From Sediminispirochaeta bajacaliforniensis DSM 16054 (lineage in GTDB: Bacteria > Spirochaetota > Spirochaetia > DSM-16054 > Sediminispirochaetaceae), in contig NZ_KB899415.1 in NCBI RefSeq assembly GCF_000378205.1, forward strand, positions 62,001 to 126,000: DNA of 64,000 bases, given 5' to 3'. Shown piece by piece: positions 17,680 to 26,690 of the stretch. The notes beneath the pieces were generated by a model. That model saw only the letters and a program-made list of their open reading frames with translations, had not been told where the DNA came from and made no database searches. Every line of letters starts with the position of its first letter. Within the stretch, counting starts at the first letter, position 1. Both the position numbers and the translations under genes were made by a program.

Positions 17680-18777
17680 TCATTCTTGGCCTAACACTAT
17701 TTTTGATTGGAGAACGATCTGTCGTGTTTGCTGGAGTTTTTCTTCTATTGTTTGCGTAAGAAGCCTTGCCGCCTCTTTTCCTACCTCGTAGTCGGGCTGG
17801 ATGATTTGGTACACCCTTTCCTTGCAGGGAAGATCGACTACCAACTGATCATGGAGTGCAATGACGATGTCGTTGTACCACTCTTCAGAGAGTAAATTCA
17901 TTGCAGTGATAAATCCTTTGAGTAATCGGTTGTTTAGGACCACGATTGAATGTAACGTACCTATTCGCCTTAATGCCAATTTTAGTTTCTCAATCTCTTG
18001 CACATCTATGGATGTAAAGAGTCTGTTGTCATTTAGTTGGATTATCCACTTCTCGGGAACGGAGATTCCTGCCTCATGCATTGCATCGAGATATCCTGCC
18101 TCCCGTTCTTCCATACTTGAGCAGGGCAGGCCTTTTAATAGGATATTTTTCCTATGCCCCCGGGCAATAAGCGCCTTTGTCAAATTATATGTACTTTCAC
18201 GGTGATTGGAAGAGACATAATTGGCATCGATGCCTGCAACATTTCGATCAACGAGAACAAAAGGAACATTCTTTTCTTGGAGCAACTTGATGATGTTCCG
18301 GTTATGATCCTGGTAGGATTCCTCGGTTATGACAGGAGAAAGAATGACACCGTCGATGTTGTTCTGCAAGAGTGATTGAAAGTAATCCTCGACTTTTTTG
18401 AAATCCCGATCACCATTGCATATGACTGTATGAATTCTCTGATTCCATAAGAAGTCTTCAATACCGCGTAAAAGAGTGGAACCGAAGCGATCGGAGACAT
18501 CATCGATGGCAACGCCGATGAGTTTTGCAGGTGATGGCCTTTCTTCGGCCTCTTCCTTTGCCGCGTGTACGAAGGTACCGCGACGCTGCGGGTAGCGTAC
18601 CAATACTCCGCGGGACACCAATTCCTGCAGTGCTTTCTTTATCGTTATCCGGCTTACATCAAAGTAGACTACTAAATCTCTTTCCGAAGGAATTTGTGAT
18701 CCAGGTTTCCAATTATTCGATGTTATCTCGTTTTGGATTTTTTCTATAATTTGCTCATATTTATATACTTGCATCAT
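17680..18777 (-). CDS. GntR-type repressor with LacI-like sensor domain (AraR-like)
   Basis: About 365 residues. An N-terminal winged helix-turn-helix of the GntR family (KIQNEITSNNWKPGSQIPSERDLVVYFDVSRITIKKALQELVSRGVLVRYPQRRGTFV) is fused to a periplasmic-binding-protein/LacI sugar-sensor domain from about 85 onward. This architecture is that of AraR. It is divergent from system 1 (SBP1, permease, ATPase, GH63-like enzyme). The palindrome TGGATATATCCA occurs at its own start site and next to the SBP1 start site, so it probably represses both and is released by the imported sugar. ATG 18777 or 18774 is preceded by GGTAGG. Confidence 0.9.
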   Translation of the reverse strand: MMQVYKYEQIIEKIQNEITSNNWKPGSQIPSERDLVVYFDVSRITIKKALQELVSRGVLVRYPQRRGTFVHAAKEEAEERPSPAKLIGVAIDDVSDRFGSTLLRGIEDFLWNQRIHTVICNGDRDFKKVEDYFQSLLQNNIDGVILSPVITEESYQDHNRNIIKLLQEKNVPFVLVDRNVAGIDANYVSSNHRESTYNLTKALIARGHRKNILLKGLPCSSMEEREAGYLDAMHEAGISVPEKWIIQLNDNRLFTSIDVQEIEKLKLALRRIGTLHSIVVLNNRLLKGFITAMNLLSEEWYNDIVIALHDQLVVDLPCKERVYQIIQPDYEVGKEAARLLTQTIEEKLQQTRQIVLQSKIVLGQE

Positions 18778-18789
18778 ACCTACCAAAAA

Positions 18790-18803
18790 ATGGATATATC
18801 CAT
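18790..18803. promoter_or_regulatory. Operator 1 of the GntR/LacI regulator
   Basis: ATGGATATATCCAT is a perfect 14-bp palindrome directly after the regulator's own -10 box, covering the expected start of transcription. The 12-bp core TGGATATATCCA recurs at 18995-19006. Confidence 0.75.
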
Positions 18804-18832
18804 ATATTCACCAATCATAAAATAAATGTCAA
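18804..18832 (-). promoter_or_regulatory. Promoter of the GntR/LacI regulator
   Basis: Minus strand: TTGACA (18832-18827), a 17-bp spacer, GAATAT (18809-18804). The operator palindrome abuts the -10, which fits autorepression. Confidence 0.6.
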
Positions 18833-18945
18833 TCCTTTTTTGTATTTTGGGTATGAAAAAGGTACTTTATAGAAAATAACGTGTTTTGAGGTGAATGATA
18901 GACCTTATTTACACCCTTTACCCCAGTTCTGCTTCGACTTTCTTA

Positions 18946-18974
18946 TTGACAGTGTCATAAAGCTATTTTAGAAT
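18946..18974 (+). promoter_or_regulatory. Promoter of transport system 1
   Basis: TTGACA (18946-18951), a 17-bp spacer and TAGAAT (18969-18974). The expected transcription start is near 18981, 14 bp before the operator core. Confidence 0.7.
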
Positions 18975-18994
18975 GGTGATACCCAAAAAATATA

Positions 18995-19006
18995 TGGATA
19001 TATCCA
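18995..19006. promoter_or_regulatory. Operator 2 of the GntR/LacI regulator
   Basis: TGGATATATCCA, a perfect 12-bp palindrome identical to the core at the regulator's own promoter. It lies just downstream of the system 1 promoter and just upstream of the Shine-Dalgarno, a roadblock position. Confidence 0.75.
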
Positions 19007-19018
19007 AAAGGAGACCTT

Positions 19019-20005
19019 ATGAGAAAACCATTGATGTTCCTTATTGTGCTATTGGCAGCTGGGGGATTGCTCTATGCCGGTGGCCAAACGGAAGGTTCCT
19101 CACCGGAAGCTGCTTCAGGCTTAAGTGGGGTTGTCACCTTGTATACGCCCCATGGAGCCGAGATCACCGATCCCATCTTAGATGCGTTTCATGCGAAGTA
19201 TCCTGATATCAAGATCCAAATTGTAAGCGCAGGAACCGGAGAACTGCTGTCGAGGCTTGAGGCCGAAAAAGATAATCCGACCGCCGATGTCATGTGGGGT
19301 GGCGATACGATTTCTTTTGAGTCCTACTCGCATCTATTTGCTTCTTATGAATCTCCCGAAGATGCCTCTATGATGAAAAGCGATCCTGCTCATAAATGGC
19401 ATCCCTTTTCCGTTCTTTGCCAGCCGATCCTTGTCAATACGGATTTAGTGGCGGCAGATGTCTATCCCTCTACCGTTAAGCAGTTAGCCGATGCGGCGTG
19501 GAAGGATGGAAAGATTGCCCTTGCCGATCCGAATAAATCTGGCACCGGTTATACCATTGTATCTGGACTTGTCAATGCCTATGGCTGGGATTTCGTTGGG
19601 AAACTACTTGATAACTGTGTCGTCACTCCCGGTTCCGATGCTATGTTCAAGGCCGTCAAAGACGGTGAAGTTGCGGTCGGTTTTATCAACGAGGATTTGG
19701 GGGCAAAATGGGAGCAGGAAGGCCTGCCGGTTAAAATGATCTATGCGAAGGATGCTGTTACGGTTCAGATGGATGCCGTTGCATTGGTTGCGAATTCCCC
19801 GAGCCCTGAAATTGGCAAAGTTGTTCTTGATTTTATTTGTTCGGCGGATGCACATAAGATAGCAGTGGAGCAGATTTCTCGCCGTTCCGCACGAATCGAT
19901 GTAGATCCCCCTTCCATTCTTCCCGCATTGGGTCAGCTCAATCTTTTTCCTGCAAATGAGCCCCGACAGGTTGTTAATGCGAAGTTTGAAAAATTGGCGC
20001 AGTGA
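19019..20005 (+). CDS. ABC transporter substrate-binding protein 1 (FbpA/AfuA-like)
   Basis: A 328-residue periplasmic binding protein with an N-terminal signal peptide (PLMFLIVLLAAGGLLYAGGQ) and no cysteine lipobox, so soluble or signal-anchored. The fold signature is that of family-1 anion-binding proteins (COG1840): VTLYTPHGAEITDPILDAF, then GTGELLSRLEAEKDNPTADVMWGGD. Family members bind Fe3+, hexose phosphates (AfuA), phosphonates or polyamines, so the ligand cannot be read from the family alone. The linked cytoplasmic GH63-like enzyme points to an anionic sugar. AAAGGAG lies 7 nt before ATG 19019. It is expressed from the GntR-controlled promoter. Confidence 0.88.
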   Translation: MRKPLMFLIVLLAAGGLLYAGGQTEGSSPEAASGLSGVVTLYTPHGAEITDPILDAFHAKYPDIKIQIVSAGTGELLSRLEAEKDNPTADVMWGGDTISFESYSHLFASYESPEDASMMKSDPAHKWHPFSVLCQPILVNTDLVAADVYPSTVKQLADAAWKDGKIALADPNKSGTGYTIVSGLVNAYGWDFVGKLLDNCVVTPGSDAMFKAVKDGEVAVGFINEDLGAKWEQEGLPVKMIYAKDAVTVQMDAVALVANSPSPEIGKVVLDFICSADAHKIAVEQISRRSARIDVDPPSILPALGQLNLFPANEPRQVVNAKFEKLAQ

Positions 20006-20015
20006 TTTTTCTTAT

Positions 20016-20047
20016 AAAGCACCTTGATACATCAGGGTGCTTTTTTT
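20016..20047 (+). terminator. Intercistronic terminator after SBP1
   Basis: AAAGCACCTTGA and TCAGGGTGCTTT form a stem of about 11 bp followed by seven T. It sits between the binding-protein and permease genes, so only part of transcription would continue into the permease, giving excess binding protein. Confidence 0.8.
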
Positions 20048-20067
20048 CCTAAAAAAAGGAGTACATC

Positions 20068-22113
20068 TTGAGCCGTATTTTGATCTTCTTTAGGGACCCC
20101 TGGAAAATTTTTACTGCAATCGCTCTTGTTTTGCTCATTTCCCTTGTGCTTTTCTCACAGGTATGGATCTGTAAATCCTCCTTTCAAAGAAACGGCGGAG
20201 AATTTACCATCAGTACTTCGACCGACGGCGAGCTTCTGTTGGAAGATGAGACGGTGAAAGGATTTTCTTTGTCTCAGGTTTCCGACGGCCGTTATCGTGT
20301 AAACCAGGGACATACTCCGCTTTATATCATTACAAGCATGGGGCCTGGTATGCTTGAAATAAAAGCGGTAAATGGAAATATAGCGGACAATACGTCCCTC
20401 CAGGAGGGTGCCGCCTCTCTATCAACCGGACCGGATACACTCTGGATATCACAAAAAATTTTTACCGGATTATTTGATGACGGAAGTGATCATCAACCGT
20501 TGACACTGCAGAAAAACGCCGAAAACATGGTACGCCTGCAATACCATCCTGGGGCCTTTCTTCTTTTTGCTGATAAGAAAACCCATTATACTCTGTCCAA
20601 TTATGTGACCTTTTTCCGAAATTCAAAATATCTAAGTGCGGTAAAGAATAGTTTCCTGGTAATGATATTCTCCACACTTATTGCTTCATTTTTTGGTGTC
20701 GGACTTGCATACCTTTATGCCAGATATAAGGTTCCGGGCACGAGTTCCGTCTTGACGATTATTACGATGGCCTCCGTTTCTCCTCCTTTCCTTGGTGCAT
20801 ATGCATGGCGAATGTTGTTGGGCAGTTCCGGAGTGATTACCCGGCTTTTTCACCTCAATTGGACCATTGTCGGTTTGCACGGGGTCGTCTGGGTCATAAG
20901 CTGGTTGGTTTTTCCCATTATATTTTTACTAACCTATGATGCTTTTATTTCTTTGGACCACTCTTTACGAGAGTGTTCGATGAGTTTAGGGGGGGATCGA
21001 AAAAAAACGTTTTTTCGAATCGAACTGCCGATGGCCATGCCCGGAATCCTAAACGGGCTCTATCTTGCAATGATGACTGCGTTTACCGATTTTGGTACCC
21101 CATATGTTATTTCGCTGAATTTAAATGTGCTTCCCGTCATGATCTATAAGGAATATATGAATGAGGTCGGCGGAAATCTTTCAATTGCCAGTACGGGAAG
21201 CATGCTTATGATTTTTTTCTCCTCGTTGATTCTCATGGCACAGCGGATTTACCTTGCCCGACGCTCTTATGCATCTGTTAAATCGCATCAGCCTTCAGCA
21301 CGACAGGCGGGAAAGGGAAAAAAACGGCTGATTTATTCTTTGACGGCTGTTGTCCTTGCTTTTGCGTTTCTTCCTCACATTACCGTGGCGATTTCTGCTT
21401 TTTTTAAGTGGAAGGTCGGGATTCTGACTTCCACCTTTACTCTGGATAATTTTACGAGATTATTCAGAAGCAACCTCAGTTCTGTCGGCGTGACCTTATT
21501 CACAGGAGGTACGGCAACCCTCTTGGATTTTGTCTTCGGGATCGGTATTGCCTTTGTCGTGGTCAAAAAGCGTTACCCCGTTGTTACAAATCTTCTTAAT
21601 CAACTTGTAATGGTTCCTTATCTGATTCCAGGAACTGTACTTGGTATCGGGTTTATCCTTTTATTCAACCAGCCTCCTATTGTCTTAACAGGGACATGGT
21701 TGATTTTGGTTCTTGCCTATTTTATCAGAAAGTTGCCGTATTCGGTAAAGAGTGCAGAATCTGCTTTATATCAGGTCCACTCGGCCTTGGGAGAGGCTGC
21801 GGAAAGTCTTGGCGCAAAGCCTATGAGGAGTTTTTGGCAGATTACCTTTCCGCTGATTATCGGTGGTGTTATCAGCGGGGCAACGCTTTCGTTTCTTCAG
21901 ATAATGACGGAAATAAGTGCTTCTATCATTCTCTATCGTCCTCCGTGGAAGCCCATGACTGCCGTAATTTTTGAGAATACCATCGACGCCGGGGCCGACT
22001 TTGGGATTGCATCGGCCATGACTGTGCTGCTGATGGTGATGCTCTATGTGCCCCTCTATATTGTAACCATCAAAGCTCGAAAACCTAAGGAGGTCCGCAT
22101 TGAAAGTATCTGA
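20068..22113 (+). CDS. ABC transporter permease 1 (fused, with periplasmic insert)
   Basis: A 681-residue inner-membrane permease with two binding-protein-dependent transport domains in one chain (FbpB type). EAA-like loops read ECSMSLGGDRKKTFFRIELPMAMPGIL near 305-330 and EAAESLGAKPMRSFWQITFPLIIGG near 575-600. Unlike permeases 2 and 3 in this window, TM1 (about 13-33) is followed by a segment of about 150 residues, predicted extracytoplasmic, before the next membrane helix near 192. That insert has an alternating beta pattern. The start is TTG 20068 with AAAGGAG 6 nt upstream. The 3' end overlaps the ATPase gene by 14 bp. Confidence 0.9.
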   Translation: MSRILIFFRDPWKIFTAIALVLLISLVLFSQVWICKSSFQRNGGEFTISTSTDGELLLEDETVKGFSLSQVSDGRYRVNQGHTPLYIITSMGPGMLEIKAVNGNIADNTSLQEGAASLSTGPDTLWISQKIFTGLFDDGSDHQPLTLQKNAENMVRLQYHPGAFLLFADKKTHYTLSNYVTFFRNSKYLSAVKNSFLVMIFSTLIASFFGVGLAYLYARYKVPGTSSVLTIITMASVSPPFLGAYAWRMLLGSSGVITRLFHLNWTIVGLHGVVWVISWLVFPIIFLLTYDAFISLDHSLRECSMSLGGDRKKTFFRIELPMAMPGILNGLYLAMMTAFTDFGTPYVISLNLNVLPVMIYKEYMNEVGGNLSIASTGSMLMIFFSSLILMAQRIYLARRSYASVKSHQPSARQAGKGKKRLIYSLTAVVLAFAFLPHITVAISAFFKWKVGILTSTFTLDNFTRLFRSNLSSVGVTLFTGGTATLLDFVFGIGIAFVVVKKRYPVVTNLLNQLVMVPYLIPGTVLGIGFILLFNQPPIVLTGTWLILVLAYFIRKLPYSVKSAESALYQVHSALGEAAESLGAKPMRSFWQITFPLIIGGVISGATLSFLQIMTEISASIILYRPPWKPMTAVIFENTIDAGADFGIASAMTVLLMVMLYVPLYIVTIKARKPKEVRIESI

Positions 22114-23152
22114 TACAAATCGGAAAACTACCTCGGTATCAATAAACGAGGTCCAGAAAAATTTCGGTGCTATTCAGGCACTTCGTAATGTTTCACTGGA
22201 GATCCATGAAAAAGAGTTTTTCACTCTGTTGGGGCCTTCGGGGTGCGGAAAGACTACTCTTTTACGTAGCATCGCCGGTTTTGAGAAAACGACAAAGGGC
22301 GATATCTTTTTTAACGAGGAAAATACGACAAATATTCCGCCGTGGGATAAGAATATCGGTTTTGTCTTTCAAAACTATGCTCTATGGCCGAATAAGAGTG
22401 TTTATCGAAATATAGCTTATGGATTGGAACTCAGAAAAAAGGATGCTTCATATATAAAAGAAAAGATCTCATGGGCCCTCGATATGGTTGAGCTTAGCGG
22501 AATAGAGAAAAAGTTTCCCGAAGAGTTGAGTGGGGGGCAACAGCAGCGTGTGGCAATCGCTCGTGCCTTGGTAATCGATCCCGATATCCTTCTTTTGGAC
22601 GAGCCTTTATCCAACCTCGACGCAAAATTACGTATATCATTACGACAGCAAATCAGAAATATACAACGTTCTCTCGAGATCACGGCAGTATACGTGACTC
22701 ATGATCAGGAGGAGGCCCTCGAGATCTCCGATAGAATCGCCGTGATGAATAAGGGTGAAGTTTTACAGGTCGGTCCGCCGGAAGAAATTTATCAGCGGCC
22801 AAGTGACCTCTTTGTAGCGGACTTTATCGGAAAAGCCAATTTTCTTGAGGGCGAATTGCATGGATCAGACTTTAAGCTTCCTGGCAACTTGGTAATAACA
22901 CTTCAGCCGAAAAACTGTAAGGCTGGTAAGGGAATTCTTTTTACAAGGCCAGAATCCTTCTCTCATTCAAAGGACGAAGGCTTTGGTGGAATTCGCGGAC
23001 GAATAATTCAGCGATACTATCTTGGTAACTTATATCGATACCGAGTTGATATCGGTAATGAGATGTCTATTCTTCTGGAGACAGGAGAAGAATATAACGA
23101 AGGTGATTTGATACAGCTAAAGGTGAACAACTATGAAATCTTTAACCAATAG
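22100..23152 (+). CDS. ABC transporter ATP-binding protein 1
   Basis: A 350-residue ATPase for permease 1. Walker A is GPSGCGKTT (near 46), the Q-loop region is [11 protein letters not shown], the signature is [14 protein letters not shown], Walker B is [12 protein letters not shown], and the H-loop is [13 protein letters not shown]-like C-terminal domain (about 240-350) is present as in FbpC/PotA-type proteins. It starts at TTG 22100 with AAGGAGG 6 nt upstream, inside the permease gene, and overlaps the following glycosidase gene by 20 bp, so the operon is tightly coupled. Confidence 0.94.
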   Translation: MKVSDTNRKTTSVSINEVQKNFGAIQALRNVSLEIHEKEFFTLLGPSGCGKTTLLRSIAGFEKTTKGDIFFNEENTTNIPPWDKNIGFVFQNYALWPNKSVYRNIAYGLELRKKDASYIKEKISWALDMVELSGIEKKFPEELSGGQQQRVAIARALVIDPDILLLDEPLSNLDAKLRISLRQQIRNIQRSLEITAVYVTHDQEEALEISDRIAVMNKGEVLQVGPPEEIYQRPSDLFVADFIGKANFLEGELHGSDFKLPGNLVITLQPKNCKAGKGILFTRPESFSHSKDEGFGGIRGRIIQRYYLGNLYRYRVDIGNEMSILLETGEEYNEGDLIQLKVNNYEIFNQ

Positions 23153-25427
23153 AGAATCTTTTTTCGCATCCCTTCCCGAAATGAAAGCGTTATTTGGCAA
23201 CCTTGTTACAGTAAAGGATAAGGAAGGTTGTCACTGTCCCGGCATTCACCAGGGATTTATTGCATCGATCATACAGTTTCAGCCATTGCTTGAAATAGCA
23301 GTTTTTACTTCCGATGGCACTAAGGTCGAGTTTACTCTCAAGGAAGCAATATCGACTCCAATAGAGATATGCAAAACCTTCACTTCTTCGCTTGGACTCA
23401 TTATGGACCAACGCTTTTCCGTATTAGGAAATCAGGTCTTTCTTCACGTTGAATTTTCAAGAGATCCGGATGCGGGAATAAGGGATTTCTCTGTGGATTT
23501 TTCGGGAGCGTTACTTTTTTCACCGCAAGGTGTTCCCTATCATTGGGAAGATGAAAAAAAGGTGAACGCTTATATAAAAAGTACCCAAGAGCTCCATGGT
23601 ATATGGAAAGAGACAAGCTTTGTACTTCGATTTTCCAAAACACTAAAAGGGCTTGCTTTGCATAAGATCAATGCCGAGGAGATAAAAAGGGAACAGTATT
23701 TTTCCAGTCACAACCTTAAAAAGCGGTATACCTATTGGGTCGAGAGGCCTCAACGGGGAGGCTATGATGAAGCATCATCTCTTTGCAGCAGAAATATGGG
23801 ATATGCCGGAGCATGGATTCCGGACTTTGCCGACGGGAAAAAGGCAAGTATCGATATCAATTTTTCCGTTTTATCAACAAATGAAGTTGCTGACTCTGAT
23901 AGCCCAAAACCGATCGAAGAGGTAACTACTTTACTCAATAATGAATGGGAAGAATATATCAAGAAAATTCCAAATTTTCGGTGTTCGGAAAAAAATCTTG
24001 AAAAAATTTATTACACAAGTTGGTATATTCTAAAATCCGGTAGAATCCACTTTCCGGAAAAGCGTTTTACATACCCGTTCACTTCGGTAAATAAATTTCA
24101 CTACTATAATCAATTTTTTTGGGATTCTGCCTTTCAAGCGATTGCCTGGCTTTGGTTTAACGATCCCGACCCTTCTGAAAGTGAGATGAAAAATTTTGTT
24201 GCTCACCAATGGCGAAACGGAATGATTCCCTACGAACTTTTTATGTATCCGGTAAATGGTCGGGAATGGATGGATGGTGATTCTCTCACCTCGGGGACAA
24301 CGCAACCTCCTGTAATCGGCATCACCTTGAAGGAGGTTTTTACAAAATTCGGCAACAAGGCCTATCTCCATTTTTTCTATGATTCCCTGGTCGAGTATGA
24401 AAGGTGGTTGAGCCTTTACCGAGATTTGGGGAAAAGGGGGCTTTCCTCTTATGTAAATATCTGGGAAACGGGTTGGGATAATAGTCCCCGTTTCGATGCT
24501 GCGGCCCGGAATAGGGTCCTTGACCCCTTTATTGAGGGGGTTGATTTTAACGTTTATATCTACATCTTGCGCGAGACCATTCTCCAGATTGCTTCTGTTC
24601 TTGGTAAGCCTGAACCGCAGGGAATCCGGGAGCATCAGGCAATGACAAAACGCAGCATGAATGAGCTGATGTACAACCAGGAAGATCACTTTTATTACGA
24701 TTTGGAAGCGGCAACGGATCACAGAATTCCGGTCAAGACTGCGGCCGGGCTTCTCCCTTTGATGACTGATATTCCATCGGCGGCGCAACGTTCGGCTCTC
24801 ATCGATCGCTATCTATGTTCGGAAAAGGAGTTTCTAACGACCGCTCCCGTGCCGTCGGTAAGCCAGAGTGAAGAAAGTTATAGTTCTTACGATTTTTGGC
24901 GGGGAGCGAACTGGCCGCAAATAACCTGGTCCGTGTTGTATGGAATCTGTGAAAGTGAACCGGATGAAGCAGGGAAGGTACTCGATCGATTCCTCCATTC
25001 CACAAGTGCAAATGAAAACTGCTATGAATACTACGATTCGGCCACAGGGGAGGGGGCCGGATTACCTTTTCAGGGGTGGGGTGCACTATATACCGATTTT
25101 ATTATTCGCTTTGTTGTCGGCATACATCCGACGAAAGAAGGGTTCCGATTTAATCCAATTTCCAAAGAATACAGAAATTTTCAGCTTGATAATCTTATCT
25201 TGAAGGGGAGAAAAATTTCCATAGAGCGAAAAGGTCAGACGTGGAATATAGGAATTGCAGGATATGGTGTCATTACGTATGTCGAAACTCTCATATGTGA
25301 TGTTGATCTTTCCGGCGTGGAAATCGCGATCTCTTTTGACCCCAAAAAAGCCGATCTCTCTTCGATTTCTTTTTCCGGTGCCTCTTATTGGCAGGAAAAC
25401 ACGCTTTTTCTAAAAGCTGAATGTTAA
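23133..25427 (+). CDS. GH63-like glycosidase, cytoplasmic (glucosyl-/mannosylglycerate hydrolase-like)
   Basis: A 764-residue enzyme without signal peptide. An N-terminal beta domain (about 1-290) is followed by an (alpha/alpha)6 barrel with NQFFWDSAFQAIAWLW (near 328-343) and WETGWDNSPRFD (near 443-454). Both segments match the GH63 group that includes mannosylglycerate and glucosylglycerate hydrolases, whose substrates are anionic sugar glycerates. Trehalase (GH37) is a more distant alternative. Overlap with the ATPase gene and the absence of a signal indicate hydrolysis after import by system 1. The substrate is inferred. ATG 23133 lies 20 bp inside the preceding gene. Confidence 0.72.
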   Translation: MKSLTNRESFFASLPEMKALFGNLVTVKDKEGCHCPGIHQGFIASIIQFQPLLEIAVFTSDGTKVEFTLKEAISTPIEICKTFTSSLGLIMDQRFSVLGNQVFLHVEFSRDPDAGIRDFSVDFSGALLFSPQGVPYHWEDEKKVNAYIKSTQELHGIWKETSFVLRFSKTLKGLALHKINAEEIKREQYFSSHNLKKRYTYWVERPQRGGYDEASSLCSRNMGYAGAWIPDFADGKKASIDINFSVLSTNEVADSDSPKPIEEVTTLLNNEWEEYIKKIPNFRCSEKNLEKIYYTSWYILKSGRIHFPEKRFTYPFTSVNKFHYYNQFFWDSAFQAIAWLWFNDPDPSESEMKNFVAHQWRNGMIPYELFMYPVNGREWMDGDSLTSGTTQPPVIGITLKEVFTKFGNKAYLHFFYDSLVEYERWLSLYRDLGKRGLSSYVNIWETGWDNSPRFDAAARNRVLDPFIEGVDFNVYIYILRETILQIASVLGKPEPQGIREHQAMTKRSMNELMYNQEDHFYYDLEAATDHRIPVKTAAGLLPLMTDIPSAAQRSALIDRYLCSEKEFLTTAPVPSVSQSEESYSSYDFWRGANWPQITWSVLYGICESEPDEAGKVLDRFLHSTSANENCYEYYDSATGEGAGLPFQGWGALYTDFIIRFVVGIHPTKEGFRFNPISKEYRNFQLDNLILKGRKISIERKGQTWNIGIAGYGVITYVETLICDVDLSGVEIAISFDPKKADLSSISFSGASYWQENTLFLKAEC

Positions 25428-25446
25428 ACACACAGTTATTGTGTCT

Positions 25447-25477
25447 TAGGGCCCCATGTTGTTGACATGGGGCCCTA
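25447..25477. terminator. Strong hairpin after system 1
   Basis: A 13-bp perfect stem (TAGGGCCCCATGT / ACATGGGGCCCTA) with a 5-nt loop, 20 bp after the glycosidase stop. It has no T tract on either strand, so it is either an atypical terminator or an mRNA 3'-end stabiliser separating system 1 from the LacI gene. Confidence 0.55.
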
Positions 25478-25559
25478 CCTCTTGCATGGCAAGTTTCATT
25501 TCTTTATTCTTATTATATTGTGCAGCATATCTAACGCCTTTTTCGATTAAGGAATATCT

Positions 25560-26570
25560 ATGGCCGTTACAATAAAGGATATTGCCAAGATTGCCGGTGT
25601 CACGCATTCAACCGTTTCGAGATGTTTAAATGATAAGCCGGGAGTTTCCGACGCTATGAGGGCGGAAATAAAACGTATAGCCCAAGATCTCGGCTTTGAA
25701 TTTAATGCTAATGCGCGGAGTTTGCATACCAGCAAGACGGAGACGATAGGAATTATTCTCAATGAGGCAAATGATGATAATCAACCTCATCTATTTACAA
25801 ATAATTTTCTTCGGCATATTAGACATCAGCTGGAAGAAGAGGATTTGGATACGATCACGACCTTTCCCCACAATGACTATTCGGGAAAAGATAATATTCA
25901 AAAAATTGTCAACAGGCGAAAGGTTGATGGCCTTATACTTCTTACTTCTTCAATCGAAAAAGAAACCGTTGATTTTTTACGGGATGCTGAGATCCCGTTT
26001 GTTTTTTCCCACCAGATCCCTCCTGACGAATTTGGTAAGGTTAATGCTGTCTATTGTGACCATCGAAAGGGGGGGTATTTGGCGACTAAACATTTGATCG
26101 ATTGCGGATACCGGAGGATTCTCTGTGTCACCCGACCCGATCAACGTTTGGAGTTTGCATTACGAACAGATGGCTATCGGCAGGCCTTGGAAGAGGCTGG
26201 AATAGCCGTTGATGAGACGATGATCTTAAAGGGGGGATCCTCCTTTGATTTCTGCCCGGAGGATGTGGAACGGGAAATCCTGCAGGTTTCAAAATACGAT
26301 GCCATCTTTGCCCATACCGATCTTATCGCTCTTGAGATCATGAAAGAATTAGTCAAACATGGTGTTTCTGTTCCTAAGGATATTGCCCTTATGGGCTATG
26401 ATAATATTGAATTGTGTACCTTTTTTGAACCGCATCTCTCGTCGGTTGCACAACCCCTGGAAGACATATCGATAAAGACCTGTGAAATCCTGATTAAGCA
26501 ACTCGCCGGTGATAATACGGTAAAACGGTTTGTTTTTCAGCCCCGTTTAATTCCTCGCGAAACGACCTAA
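25560..26570 (+). CDS. LacI-family transcriptional regulator 1
   Basis: A 336-residue LacI-type repressor. The N-terminal HTH reads TIKDIAKIAGVTHSTVSRCLNDKPGVS, the hinge helix NANARSLHTSKTETIG, and a sugar-binding-protein-like sensor fills about 60-336. The following phosphatase gene (26817) and system 2 (28414) both carry the palindrome CACACGTGTG upstream, with the central CG step that LacI hinge helices typically contact, so this gene is the likely regulator of both. AAGGA precedes ATG 25560. A weak promoter (TTGCAT, 17 bp, TATTCT; 25482-25510) can be seen. No CACACGTGTG occurs upstream of the gene itself. Confidence 0.92.
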   Translation: MAVTIKDIAKIAGVTHSTVSRCLNDKPGVSDAMRAEIKRIAQDLGFEFNANARSLHTSKTETIGIILNEANDDNQPHLFTNNFLRHIRHQLEEEDLDTITTFPHNDYSGKDNIQKIVNRRKVDGLILLTSSIEKETVDFLRDAEIPFVFSHQIPPDEFGKVNAVYCDHRKGGYLATKHLIDCGYRRILCVTRPDQRLEFALRTDGYRQALEEAGIAVDETMILKGGSSFDFCPEDVEREILQVSKYDAIFAHTDLIALEIMKELVKHGVSVPKDIALMGYDNIELCTFFEPHLSSVAQPLEDISIKTCEILIKQLAGDNTVKRFVFQPRLIPRETT

Positions 26571-26632
26571 AACATAAGAAAAAAATTCCTTTACAAGAGA
26601 AGAATTCGGGAATAGCATAAAGCACATCTACT

Positions 26633-26642
26633 CACACGTGTG
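26633..26642. promoter_or_regulatory. Candidate LacI-1 operator upstream of the phosphatase gene
   Basis: CACACGTGTG, a perfect 10-bp palindrome, is repeated exactly upstream of SBP2 (28367-28376). Flanking bases also allow an 8-bp stem (AAAGCACA/TGTGCTTT). Confidence 0.6.
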
Positions 26643-26690
26643 CTTTGTGCTATGGAGGAGTGGCCTCTGGTTATACTGTTTGATTGTGTA

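Noticed and set aside
24030-24788. A 252-codon minus-strand frame inside the GH63-like gene
   Set aside because: Antisense to clear glycosidase motifs and without any domain of its own.
25447-25477. Standard rho-independent terminator
   Set aside because: The stem is very strong but neither strand has a T tract, so I list it only as a terminator-like hairpin.
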